Positions 56,440 through 64,000 of a stretch of 64,000 nt of DNA are shown here, piece by piece. The notes below the pieces were generated by a model, which did not search any database, was not told the DNA's origin, and saw only the letters and a program-made list of their open reading frames with translations. How positions within the stretch are numbered: the first letter of the stretch is position 1; every line of letters starts with the position of its first letter. The translations under genes and the position numbers were made by a program. The stretch is from an uncultured Oscillospiraceae bacterium (lineage in GTDB: Bacteria > Bacillota > Clostridia > Oscillospirales > Oscillospiraceae): positions 1-64,000 of the forward strand of contig CAJUSE010000008.1 of the NCBI GenBank assembly GCA_910588975.1. Reading direction: 5' to 3'.

Positions 56440-58107
56440 TTGGCTGATTCTCGTAAAAATTCCTTCTACGGCGGCGCCGCCATTTTGGCGGTGGGGTCCC
56501 TGCTGGTCAAGCTCATCGGCGCCGTCTACAAAATTCCCCTGGCCCGTATCCTCTCGGACGAGGCCTATGTGGACTTCAACGCCGCCTACAATATCTATAA
56601 CTTTTTCCTGACCATCTCCACCGCCGGCCTGCCTGTGGCCCTCTCTAAGACCATCTCGGAGGCCACCACTCTGGGCCGGTACCGCCAGTCTGACCGCATC
56701 TTCTCGGTGGCTCTGCGCACCTTCCTGGTGCTGGGCAGCATCAGCTTTTTGGCCATGTCCGTCTTTGGTGCCCCCCTGGCCGTGCTGCTGGGGGATGAGT
56801 CGGCGGTGTACTGCGTGTGGTGTTTGAGCCCCTCGGTGCTCTGCGTGTGCATCATGGCCGCCTTCCGGGGCTACTACCAGGGCCACTCCTACATGATTCC
56901 CACGGCGGTGAGCCAGATCATTGAGGCCACCTGTAAGATGATCTTCGGTCTGGCCTTGGCCTTCGCCGTGTTCCAGCTGCTCCCCGGCAACGAGGCCCAC
57001 CGCCACCGCATGTCGGCCGCCGGCGCCATCGCCGGCGTGTCCATCGGCAGCATCGTGGCCCTTATTTACCTGCTCTTTTTCTACCGCCGGGACCGGCGGC
57101 GCAACCCGCCCCCCAAGTCCTCCGACCGGCCCGACAACGACGGGGCCATCCTCCGGCGGCTACTGAAGCTGGCCGTCCCCATCACTCTGGGCTCGGCGGC
57201 GGTGAGCATCGTCACCCTCATTGACACCAAGGTGGTCCTCTCCCTGCTGGAGAAGATGTATACCGAGCTGCCCGAGCTGGTCACCCCCGCCGCCATTGCC
57301 CAATCCCTGGAGGAGGGGGGCGTCTCCCCCCAGCTCTATATGGCCCAGGGTCTGAAGGGCGTGTACGACAAGTGCATGGCCATCTACAACCTGCCCAGCC
57401 AGCTCATGGTGGCCATCACCGCCAGCGTCATCCCCGCCGTGTCCGCTTTCCTGGCCCGGCGGGATAAGGCGGGGGCAGGCCGGACCAGCGAGTCTGCCCT
57501 GCGCATCGGCGCCCTTTTGTGCCTGCCCATGGGCTTCGGCCTGTTCGCCCTGGGCGGGCCCATCACCAAGCTGGTGCTGGCCCTGGACCCGGCGGAGGCC
57601 GGCCCCATTATGAGTGTGCTGGGCCTTGCCACCATCTTCATCTGCATCATGCTCATCTGCAACTCCATCCTCCAGGCCCATGGGCTTGTGAACCTGCCTG
57701 TACTCACCGTCATTGTGGGTGGCGTCATCAAGCTCATTGTCAACTATGTCCTGGTGGGCAACTACGACATCAACATCAAGGGGGCCCCCTGGGGCACCCT
57801 GTGCTGCTTCCTGGTGGCCGCCCTCATGGACCTGTTCTTTGTCAAGCGGGCAATCGCCTCTCCCCCCCAGCTCAGCCGGGTCTTCCCCAAGCCCCTGCTG
57901 GCCTCGGCCATTATGGCCGCCGCCGCTTGGGTCTCCCACGGATTGCTAGTGGGCATCGTGGGCAACTCCATCGCCACCCTGGCGGGCATCCTGGTGGGTG
58001 TGGTGGTCTACGCCCTGCTGGTGCTGCTGCTGAAGGCCATCTCCCCCGATGATCTGGCCCTTATCCCCAAGGGAGATAAAATCGCCAAGCTCCTTCATAT
58101 CCAGTGA
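56440..58107 (+). CDS. spoVB: SpoVB/MurJ-like lipid II flippase-family protein
   Basis: A 555-residue membrane protein of the MOP superfamily with about fourteen helices. It opens FYGGAAILAVGSLLVKLIGAVYKIPLARIL, a SpoVB/YtgP signature, and includes the FRGYYQGHSYMIPTAVSQIIEA motif. SpoVB is required for spore cortex synthesis; relatives export cell-wall precursors. The start is TTG at 56440 behind GGAAAGG at 12 bp, as no ATG fits. The order spoVB, mazG, (hup), rqcP parallels the yabM-yabN-yabO cluster of Bacillus, which supports the symbol. Confidence 0.88.
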   Translation: MADSRKNSFYGGAAILAVGSLLVKLIGAVYKIPLARILSDEAYVDFNAAYNIYNFFLTISTAGLPVALSKTISEATTLGRYRQSDRIFSVALRTFLVLGSISFLAMSVFGAPLAVLLGDESAVYCVWCLSPSVLCVCIMAAFRGYYQGHSYMIPTAVSQIIEATCKMIFGLALAFAVFQLLPGNEAHRHRMSAAGAIAGVSIGSIVALIYLLFFYRRDRRRNPPPKSSDRPDNDGAILRRLLKLAVPITLGSAAVSIVTLIDTKVVLSLLEKMYTELPELVTPAAIAQSLEEGGVSPQLYMAQGLKGVYDKCMAIYNLPSQLMVAITASVIPAVSAFLARRDKAGAGRTSESALRIGALLCLPMGFGLFALGGPITKLVLALDPAEAGPIMSVLGLATIFICIMLICNSILQAHGLVNLPVLTVIVGGVIKLIVNYVLVGNYDINIKGAPWGTLCCFLVAALMDLFFVKRAIASPPQLSRVFPKPLLASAIMAAAAWVSHGLLVGIVGNSIATLAGILVGVVVYALLVLLLKAISPDDLALIPKGDKIAKLLHIQ

Positions 58108-58237
58108 TTTTTATTTAGGTTCTATTGAAAAATTGCCCTCAAAGGCCGACTTTTCCCATTTATTTCCGAATTTCAAAAGAAAAAGCAAGAAATTTCCCTG
58201 TTTTTTCGGGAAAACCTCTTGAAGTGCGAGGTAAAAT

Positions 58238-59026
58238 ATGATAGATTTTATCAGGAAAGAATCTTACGGGCTCAAAGACTTGGAGAACATCGTGGCCATC
58301 CTCCGTGGCCCGGGGGGTTGCCCCTGGGACGCCGAGCAGACCCACACCTCCTCCCGGCGTAATCTGCTGGAGGAGAGCTATGAGGTGGTGGAGGCCATTG
58401 ATGAGGGCAGCTCCGACCATTTGAAGGAGGAGCTGGGCGACCTTCTGCTCCAGGTCTTTATCCACGCCGAGATGGAAAAGGAACAGGGCGGGTTCACCGT
58501 GGACGATGTGGCCGACGGCATTTGCAAGAAGCTCATCTACCGCCATCCTCACGTCTTTGGCGAGGTAGAGGTCCAAAATTCTGCCGAGGTGCTGGTAAAT
58601 TGGGAGGCCCTGAAGCGCACGGAAAAAAGTCAGGACACCTATACCGACACTCTCCAGGCGGTGGCCAAGTCCCTGCCCGCCCTGTGGCGGGCCGAGAAGG
58701 TCCAGAAGAAGGCCAAAAAGGCGGGCTTCGACTGGGACCGGACCGAGGACGCCCTGGCCAAGCTGGAGGAGGAGGTGGCCGAGCTCAAGGAGGCCATCGC
58801 CCAGGGCACCAACACGGCCGAGGAGCTGGGCGACCTGCTCTTTGCCGCCGTCAATGTCTCCCGCTTTATCGCCGTGGACAGCGAAATGGCGCTCCACGCC
58901 GCCAGTGAAAAGTTCATCTCCCGCTTCGCCAAGGTGGAAGCTTTGGCAAAGGAGGCGGGCAGGGACATGAAGGACATGACCCTGTCTGAGCTGGACGAGC
59001 TGTGGGAACAGGCCAAGAGGGCCTGA
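58238..59026 (+). CDS. mazG: Nucleoside triphosphate pyrophosphohydrolase MazG
   Basis: A 262-residue protein with two MazG domains. The first has EESYEVVEAIDEGSSDHLKEELGDLLLQVF (the EExxE...ExxD metal site) and the second has LEEEVAELKEAIAQGTNTAEELGDLLFA. It hydrolyses NTPs to NMPs and pyrophosphate, removing aberrant nucleotides. It starts directly with the MazG opening (LENIVAILRGPGGCPWDAEQTH); the Bacillus YabN homologue has an extra methylase domain that is absent here. GAGGT precedes the ATG. A UUCG-loop hairpin (59037-59057) separates it from hup. Confidence 0.95.
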   Translation: MIDFIRKESYGLKDLENIVAILRGPGGCPWDAEQTHTSSRRNLLEESYEVVEAIDEGSSDHLKEELGDLLLQVFIHAEMEKEQGGFTVDDVADGICKKLIYRHPHVFGEVEVQNSAEVLVNWEALKRTEKSQDTYTDTLQAVAKSLPALWRAEKVQKKAKKAGFDWDRTEDALAKLEEEVAELKEAIAQGTNTAEELGDLLFAAVNVSRFIAVDSEMALHAASEKFISRFAKVEALAKEAGRDMKDMTLSELDELWEQAKRA

Positions 59027-59101
59027 CACGAAAGAACTTAATGGCTTCGGCCTTAAGTATAAAGGTGCAAAATGCACCGAGAAAAACAGGAGGAAATACC
59101 A

Positions 59102-59377
59102 ATGAATAAAGCTGAACTGATCAATGCCGCCGCCGAGAAGGCCGGCCTGTCCAAGAAGGACACCGAGGCCGCTATCAACGCCGCCATCGACGCCATCACC
59201 GAGTGCCTCGCCTCTGGCGACAAGGTGCAGCTGGTTGGCTTCGGCGTCTTTGAGGTGAAGGCCCGTGCCGCCCGCATCGGCCGCAACCCCAAGACCCGTG
59301 AGACCATCAACATCCCCGCCAGCAAGGTCCCCGTTTTCAAGCCCGGCAAGGGCCTGAAGGACGCCGTGTCCAAGTAA
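59102..59377 (+). CDS. hup: HU-family DNA-binding protein
   Basis: A 91-residue histone-like protein that bends and compacts DNA. The start MNKAELINAAAEKAGLSKKD, the FGVFEVKARAARIGRNPKT arm region and the end VPVFKPGKGLKDAV are all canonical. GAGGAAATACC precedes the ATG at 59102. It lies between mazG and rqcP and has a strong terminator, so it is probably expressed at high level from a promoter near 59040-59070 that I cannot define clearly. Confidence 0.97.
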   Translation: MNKAELINAAAEKAGLSKKDTEAAINAAIDAITECLASGDKVQLVGFGVFEVKARAARIGRNPKTRETINIPASKVPVFKPGKGLKDAVSK

Positions 59378-59395
59378 TTAAAGGCAAATCAGAAG

Positions 59396-59430
59396 ACGGC
59401 CCCGGGAATGCTCCCGGGGCCGTTTTTTAT
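59396..59430 (+). terminator. hup terminator
   Basis: A perfect 12-bp stem (59396-59407 with 59412-59423) and TTTTTT. Confidence 0.9.
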
Positions 59431-59513
59431 GGTTTTCTTTCCGCTTGGTTTATGCTACAATGGGCCTAAGGGAATATTGTGCGCCTATGCAAACTCTGAA
59501 AGGTGGTTTTTCC

Positions 59514-59756
59514 ATGCGGCTGGACAAATGGTTGAAAAATTCCCGGCTTATCAAAAGAAGAACGGTGGCCAACGAGGCCTGCGATGCCGGCAAGGTCACC
59601 GCCAACGGCCGGGCGGTGAAGGCCTCCTACGAGGTGAAGCCCGGGGATGTGCTCTCCCTCACCTTCGGCGAGCGGACCACCACGGTGAAGGTTCTCTCCG
59701 TTCAGGAGATCGTGGGCAAGGCCGGAGCAGAGGCCCTCTATGAGGAGGTGCGGTAA
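59514..59756 (+). CDS. rqcP: S4-domain ribosome quality-control protein RqcP (YabO/HslR-like)
   Basis: An 80-residue RNA-binding protein made of one S4 domain (MRLDKWLKNSRLIKRRTVANEACDAGKVTANGRAVKASYEVKPGD). RqcP binds stalled 50S subunits with RqcH and helps Ala-tailing of stuck peptides. Position after spoVB and mazG matches yabO of Bacillus. AAAGGTGG precedes the ATG at 59514. A TACAAT at 59456-59461 may be its -10. Confidence 0.93.
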   Translation: MRLDKWLKNSRLIKRRTVANEACDAGKVTANGRAVKASYEVKPGDVLSLTFGERTTTVKVLSVQEIVGKAGAEALYEEVR

Positions 59757-59779
59757 ACGCCCCCAGCCCCGGAAAGGCA

Positions 59780-59834
59780 GACAACACAAAGGACACGGAG
59801 AGGGTTCTCCGTGTCCTTTGTGTTGTCCTTATTT
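59780..59834. terminator. Very long bidirectional terminator
   Basis: A perfect 22-bp stem (59780-59801 with 59806-59827) with a GGGT loop, then CTTATTTTT. It lies between convergent rqcP and htpG. Confidence 0.92.
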
Positions 59835-61763
59835 TTACTGCATCAGGGAGCAGACAAGCTCGGTATACTCCGCCGTGTCCTCCAGAGGCAGGCCGGCGAT
59901 GATGAGGGCCTGGCTGTAAAGCAGCTGGGCGTACTTTTTGGCCTTCTCCGGGTCCTGGGCCACAGCCTGGGCCAGGGCGGCGTAGACGGGGGCGTCGGCG
60001 TTGAGCTCCAGCACCCGCTGGGCCTTCATGAACTGGGCCTGGTCGCCCCCCACCTTCTGGAAGTACTTCTCCATCTCCAGGCTCATGGGCCCCTCGGCGG
60101 TAAGGCAGACGGCTCCCTTCTTCAGCACCCGGCTGAGGCGCACGTCAAAGACCTTGTCCCCCAGGGCCTCCTTCACGAAGTCCAGCACAGGCTTGTTGGC
60201 CTCGCTGCGCTTTTCGTTGGCCTCCTTCTCCTCCTCGCTCTCGGGGATGGCATCGGCGGCACCGGCGTCCTTGAAGGGCTTTTCGGCGTAATTGAGCAGG
60301 GTCTGGACCAGGAACTCGTCCACCTCGTCGGTGAGGTAGAGGATCTCGTAGCCCTTCTCCCGCACCCGCTCGGCCTGGGGCAGGTTCTTGGCCATGTCCA
60401 CGCTCTCGGCGGAAAGGTAGAAGATGCTCTCCTGGCCTTCGGGCATCCGCTCCACGTACTCGCTTAGGGTGGTGAGCTCATCGCCGTGGGAGGTGTGGAA
60501 GAGCAGCAGGTCCTGGAGGAGCTCCTTCTTCTCGCCGTAGTTGTTGACCACGCCGTACTTCAGCTGCCGGGCGAAGCCGTTCCAGAACTTCAGGTACTTC
60601 TCCCGGTCCTCCTTCTGCAGCTTCAGCAGCTCGGATTTCACCTTCTTCTCGATGTTGCTCTCCATGAGGTGGAGGGCCCGGGTGTGCTGCAGGGTCTCCC
60701 GGGAGATATTGAGGGGCAGGTCGGGGGAGTCCACCACGCCCTTGAGGAAGGAGAAATGGTCGGGGACCACCTCGGGGCACTTGTCCATGATGAGCACCCC
60801 GGAGGAGTAGAGCTGCAGGCCCTTTTCAAAGTCCTTGGTGTAGTAGTCGTAGGGGGCCCGGGCGGGGATGAACAGCAGGGCCTTGTACTCCATCTGGCCC
60901 TCGGCGGCGATGTGGACGGTGGCAAGAGGCTCCTCCCAGTCGCCAAACTTCTCCTGGTAGAAGCTGTTGTAGTCCTCCGGCTTCACCTTGCTCTTGGGCC
61001 GCTGCCACAGGGGCACCATGGAGTTGAGGGTGTCCACCTCGGTGTAGCTCTCATACTCGGGCTTGTAGTCCTCCCCGGCATCGGCGGGCTTCTCCTTCTG
61101 CCGGGACTTGCGCACCTCCATGCGGATGGGGGTGTGGACGTAGTCGGAGTACTTCTTCACCAGCTCCTGGATGCGGTACTGCTCCAGGTAGTCGCTGTAC
61201 CTGTCCTCGTCGGTGTCCGGTTTCAGGTGGAGGATGACCTCGCTGCCCACCTCGGCCTTGTCGCAGGGCTCGATGGTGTAGCCGTCCAGGCCGTTGCTGC
61301 GCCACTCGTAGGCCTCCTCGGCGCCGTAGGCCCGGGAGCGGACCACCACCTCGTCGGCCACCATGAAGGCGGAGTAGAAACCCACGCCGAACTGGCCGAT
61401 AATGTCCACGTCCTTGGCCCCCTTGGGAGCGTTCTCTGCCTTGCTCATCTCCTCCTTGAACTTCAGCGAGCCGCTGCGGGCGATGGTGCCCAGGTTCTGC
61501 TCCAGCTCCTCCTTTGTCATGCCGATGCCGTTGTCGGCGATGGTGAGGGTGCGCTCATCCTTGTCGGCGGTGAGGAAGATCTGGAAGTCCTTCCGCTTGA
61601 GCTTGATGGAGTCGTCGGTGAGGGCCTTGTAGGCCAGCTTGTCCACGGCGTCGCTGGCGTTGGAGATGAGCTCCCGGAGAAAGATCTCCTTGTGGGTGTA
61701 GATGGAGTTGATCATCAGGTCCAGCAGGCGCTTGGACTCGGCCTTGAACTGCTTCTTTGCCAT
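59835..61763 (-). CDS. htpG: Chaperone HtpG (Hsp90 family)
   Basis: A 642-residue ATP-dependent chaperone. The GHKL ATPase domain is clear: LRELISNASDAVDKL, ADNGIGMTKEEL, GTIARSGSLKF and IGQFGVGFYSAFMVADEV. Middle-domain residues SRETLQHTRAL follow, then the C-terminal dimer domain. CGGAGG precedes the ATG at 61763. A perfect CIRCE element at 61815-61841 overlaps its 5' leader, so it is under HrcA heat-shock repression. Confidence 0.98.
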   Translation of the reverse strand: MAKKQFKAESKRLLDLMINSIYTHKEIFLRELISNASDAVDKLAYKALTDDSIKLKRKDFQIFLTADKDERTLTIADNGIGMTKEELEQNLGTIARSGSLKFKEEMSKAENAPKGAKDVDIIGQFGVGFYSAFMVADEVVVRSRAYGAEEAYEWRSNGLDGYTIEPCDKAEVGSEVILHLKPDTDEDRYSDYLEQYRIQELVKKYSDYVHTPIRMEVRKSRQKEKPADAGEDYKPEYESYTEVDTLNSMVPLWQRPKSKVKPEDYNSFYQEKFGDWEEPLATVHIAAEGQMEYKALLFIPARAPYDYYTKDFEKGLQLYSSGVLIMDKCPEVVPDHFSFLKGVVDSPDLPLNISRETLQHTRALHLMESNIEKKVKSELLKLQKEDREKYLKFWNGFARQLKYGVVNNYGEKKELLQDLLLFHTSHGDELTTLSEYVERMPEGQESIFYLSAESVDMAKNLPQAERVREKGYEILYLTDEVDEFLVQTLLNYAEKPFKDAGAADAIPESEEEKEANEKRSEANKPVLDFVKEALGDKVFDVRLSRVLKKGAVCLTAEGPMSLEMEKYFQKVGGDQAQFMKAQRVLELNADAPVYAALAQAVAQDPEKAKKYAQLLYSQALIIAGLPLEDTAEYTELVCSLMQ

Positions 61764-61814
61764 GGTATATTGCCTCCGTATATGATAAATTTTTGAATTT
61801 ACAAAAAAATACTG

Positions 61815-61841
61815 TTAGCACTCATCAGAAGCGAGTGCTAA
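61815..61841. promoter_or_regulatory. CIRCE element (HrcA operator)
   Basis: Perfect TTAGCACTC-N9-GAGTGCTAA (61815-61823 and 61833-61841), 52 bp before the htpG start. Confidence 0.97.
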
Positions 61842-61845
61842 CAGT

Positions 61846-61874
61846 ATGATAATCCTTATGATGGAAAATTTCAA
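61846..61874 (-). promoter_or_regulatory. htpG promoter
   Basis: Minus strand: TTGAAA (61869-61874), 17 bp, TATCAT (61846-61851), just upstream of CIRCE. Confidence 0.75.
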
Positions 61875-61911
61875 GGGTTTTCATGGAATGTTTACAAATT
61901 AGGCCATTTTC

Positions 61912-63114
61912 TCAATTTTCCGTCGGGTCGATAGCAGGGGCAAAGAAGCTCTCCTTCCCCTCCTCCAGTTCCTTCAGCATATCCTCCAGCCCCACCTCGC
62001 CCAGGGGGCGGACACCGTAGGGGACGCCGTCCTTCTCAATGAGCAGGGCCTGGGTGTGGAGATTGCCCCACTCGTCAAGGGTCTCCGCCCCAGCACCAGC
62101 CTGTATGGCCCGCTCCGGACTTTCAAAAACGGCATAATAGGAGAGCAGGTAGGCCTTGGCCCCCAGCTTCTCGTTCTCCCCCACCCTCTGGAACCCGGTG
62201 ATGTGGCAGTCGGCGTAGAAGGGTTCCTCCAGCATCTCATTTTTCTGACCTGCGTAGTAGTCAAACCAATCGGCGATCATGACCCGGCAGTTCTGGTACC
62301 CCTCCCAGTCAAAGTCGGGGGAGGTACCCAAAAAGACCACCTTGGACGGGTCCTCGGGCTCCGGGACCTCGGTCTCGTCGGCCAGGGCGGTGTGGAATTC
62401 ATCAAAACGCCAGCCCTCGGCCGTTTTCACCATTTTGATGGAGAACTCGCAGGTGCTTTCATAGCCCGCCAGCAGCCGGGCGTCCCGGTCCTGGTAGCTC
62501 TCCCCCTCTCGGGGCCAGCCCGAGCTATAATGGCCGATGAGGGTGAAGGTGATGGTATCCCCGGTCTGCTCCTCCAGCCGAAATTCGTCGGGGAAATTCC
62601 CGTTGTAGAAATAGCCCGACCCCCGGCCCAGGTCCATATAGCCCAGCCGGCCGTCGATGTCCCGGTAGATGGGCCGTCCCTCAAAGGCGGCGTTGCGGCC
62701 CGCCCAGAAGCTGTCGGTAAACACACTGTGGACGGCGGCGTCAAAGTCGGCCCAGTTTTCATAGCACCCCTGGGCCAGGGTGTAGGTGCTGCCGTCCCGC
62801 TCGGCCACCTCGGGGCTCACCCACTCCCCGGTGCGGAAGGGCTTTTCCTCAATGCCGCCGGTGTATCCGCCGAACATGGAGCCGTACAGGCTCACCGCCC
62901 CACGGTAGATGGCCTGCTGCTCCGCCGTGAGGAACTCGGGCAGGGCGGCGGCCTGGGCGTAGTCGGTAAGGGGGATATTCAGGGCGGGGACCTTCTCCGG
63001 GGTCAGGCTCTCCACCGGGACGGGGGTGACCTCCGGAGTGGGGGTGGTCTCCACCGTCGTTTTACACCCCACCAGCAGGGCCAGAAGCAGAAGGGCCAAA
63101 AGCTGTTTTTTCAT
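61912..63114 (-). CDS. Putative lipoprotein of unknown function
   Basis: A 400-residue exported lipoprotein. The signal peptide MKKQLLALLLLALLVGC ends in a lipobox (VGC, Cys17), then a Thr/Pro/Val-rich linker (TPTPEVTPVPVE) that would span the wall. The rest is rich in aromatic and acidic residues (GYMDLGRGSGYFYNGNF, FDEFHTALADETEVPEPEDP) and has no motif I recognise. GAGGTGAG precedes the ATG at 63114. The gene lies upstream of htpG on the same strand and diverges from the ymdB-like gene. Confidence 0.75.
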   Translation of the reverse strand: MKKQLLALLLLALLVGCKTTVETTPTPEVTPVPVESLTPEKVPALNIPLTDYAQAAALPEFLTAEQQAIYRGAVSLYGSMFGGYTGGIEEKPFRTGEWVSPEVAERDGSTYTLAQGCYENWADFDAAVHSVFTDSFWAGRNAAFEGRPIYRDIDGRLGYMDLGRGSGYFYNGNFPDEFRLEEQTGDTITFTLIGHYSSGWPREGESYQDRDARLLAGYESTCEFSIKMVKTAEGWRFDEFHTALADETEVPEPEDPSKVVFLGTSPDFDWEGYQNCRVMIADWFDYYAGQKNEMLEEPFYADCHITGFQRVGENEKLGAKAYLLSYYAVFESPERAIQAGAGAETLDEWGNLHTQALLIEKDGVPYGVRPLGEVGLEDMLKELEEGKESFFAPAIDPTEN

Positions 63115-63207
63115 ATCACTCACCTCTATTCTATATGATAGCATATTTTAGCCCCCCAAGGGTTACAGGCTCATTACAACTCCATTACAATTTCGTTAGA
63201 AATGAAA

Positions 63208-63236
63208 TTGCGCTTTTGCTCAAAATAGCCTATAAT
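63208..63236 (+). promoter_or_regulatory. Promoter of the ymdB-like gene
   Basis: TTGCGC (63208-63213), 17 bp, TATAAT (63231-63236). Confidence 0.65.
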
Positions 63237-63277
63237 AGGACCATCACACAAATTCTCTCCCGGAAAGGATGATGGAT

Positions 63278-64000
63278 ATGCTGCTCCGCCTTCTGGCCGT
63301 GGGCGATGTGGTGGGTGAAGGGGGCCTGGCCTATCTGGCCGACCACCTGCCCGCCCTAAAAAAGCTCAAGGCGGTGGACTTCACCGTGGTCAACGGGGAA
63401 AATGCCTCGGGGGTGGGCATCCTCCCCCGGCAGGCCCAGGCCATTTTTGACGCCGGGGCCGACGTCATCACCCTGGGCAACCACACCTGGAACCGGCTCC
63501 AGATCGCCGACTTTCTGGAGGATAACCCCTATATCCTCCGCCCCGCCAACTACTCCAACCGGGTCCCCGGCCGGGGCTTCGGGGTCTTTGACGGCCCCCG
63601 GGGGCTGCGCATTGGGGTGATGAACCTCATTGGCCGGGCCGAGATGGACCCCAACGTGGACAACCCCTTCACCGTGGCCTTGCGGAGCCTGCGGGACATG
63701 GATGCCGACCTCATCGTGGTGGACTTTCACGCCGAGGCCACCAGCGAGAAGGGGGCCATGGGCTACTATCTGGACGGGCGGGTCCAGGCTCTCTGGGGCA
63801 CCCACACCCACGTGCCCACCGCCGACGGCCAGATCCTGCCCAAGGGCACCGGCTTTGTCACTGACCTGGGTATGACCGGCCCACGCCAGTCGGTGCTGGG
63901 GGTACGCCCCGAACAGTCCATCAACCGTTTCCTGGGGGGCCTGCCCCAGCGCTACGCCGAGGCCGAGGGCCCCTGCAAGCTGAACAGCGTCCTCTTCACC
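63278..64000 (+). CDS. YmdB/TIGR00282 metallophosphoesterase (partial, cut by window end)
   Basis: The first 241 codons of a cyclic-nucleotide phosphodiesterase-like metal enzyme of the YmdB family, which in Bacillus affects motility and biofilm decisions. Motifs: VGDVVGEGG at the start, NGENASGVGI, LGNHTWNR, VDFHAEATSEKGAMGYYLDG and WGTHTHVPTAD. Three ATGs are clustered in frame at 63269, 63272 and 63278; the last gives the best spacing from GGAAAGG and the usual N-terminus. The frame is open to the last base; the family is about 260 residues, so only about 20 are missing. Confidence 0.93.
   Translation, partial: MLLRLLAVGDVVGEGGLAYLADHLPALKKLKAVDFTVVNGENASGVGILPRQAQAIFDAGADVITLGNHTWNRLQIADFLEDNPYILRPANYSNRVPGRGFGVFDGPRGLRIGVMNLIGRAEMDPNVDNPFTVALRSLRDMDADLIVVDFHAEATSEKGAMGYYLDGRVQALWGTHTHVPTADGQILPKGTGFVTDLGMTGPRQSVLGVRPEQSINRFLGGLPQRYAEAEGPCKLNSVLFT

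Overview
The window reads as chromosomal DNA of a GC-rich (by eye about 60%), strictly anaerobic, endospore-forming member of the Clostridia, most likely an Oscillospiraceae relative of the Flavonifractor/Lawsonibacter/Intestinimonas group. The reasons are strong AGGAGG ribosome-binding sites, a dipicolinate synthase gene, SpoVB, a glycyl-radical ribonucleotide reductase, a likely Na+-type F-ATP synthase, a T-box leader and a CIRCE element. The genus is a guess. No rRNA, tRNA, CRISPR array or insertion sequence was found. Both ends cut genes: dpaB at the left, a ymdB-like gene at the right.

Layout. 1-5.6 kb: end of dpaB, a GNAT enzyme, then nrdD-GNAT-nrdG behind a promoter with NrdR-like boxes, and a TIGR04255 gene. 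5.7-9 kb: a REPIN-like hairpin pair, a Nudix hydrolase, a MarR-MATE efflux unit with two operators, a GNAT. 9-18 kb: a nucleotidyltransferase with a degenerate mutase tail, an ArsC/Spx-like protein, a divergent WYL regulator/S66 peptidase pair, a small AT-rich XRE island, recG and pncB. 18-23 kb: a Bce-type ABC exporter, a TtcA-like enzyme and rplM-rpsI. 23-29.7 kb: a RelB-like antitoxin with a frameshifted toxin, then a redox locus (two flavodoxin/ferredoxin EFR1 proteins, two paralogous GNATs, an Rrf2 regulator, a MalY-type lyase fused to a thioredoxin-like domain) tied together by duplicated promoters and operators. 29.9-37 kb: the complete atpIBEFHAGDC operon. 37-50 kb: GNAT, MFS transporter, UvrA paralogue, aldo/keto reductase, flavinylated lipoprotein reductase with a LysR gene, hybrid histidine kinase, secreted stalk-domain protein. 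50-54 kb: methionine uptake genes. 54-64 kb: purine nucleoside phosphorylase-MtaD, spoVB-mazG-hup-rqcP, htpG under CIRCE, a lipoprotein and a ymdB-like gene.

Most interesting region: 49.95-53.2 kb. The methionine transporter is split into two transcription units, each preceded by what looks like a sensor of tRNA-Met charging. metNI follows a promoter, a 33-codon ORF with nine Met codons and an intrinsic terminator, which resembles a classical leader-peptide attenuator. metQ follows its own promoter and a T-box leader whose specifier reads ATG (Met). The T-box is secure by motif. The leader-peptide attenuator is an inference from architecture and has not been tested.

The second candidate is the 24-29.7 kb redox locus. 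Two promoters facing one way share a 23-bp palindrome just downstream of -10 and a second palindrome over -35. Two promoters facing the other way, for the Rrf2 gene and the lyase fusion, share a near-identical TTGCAA-N17-TAT promoter. This suggests one small Rrf2-centred regulon built by duplication.
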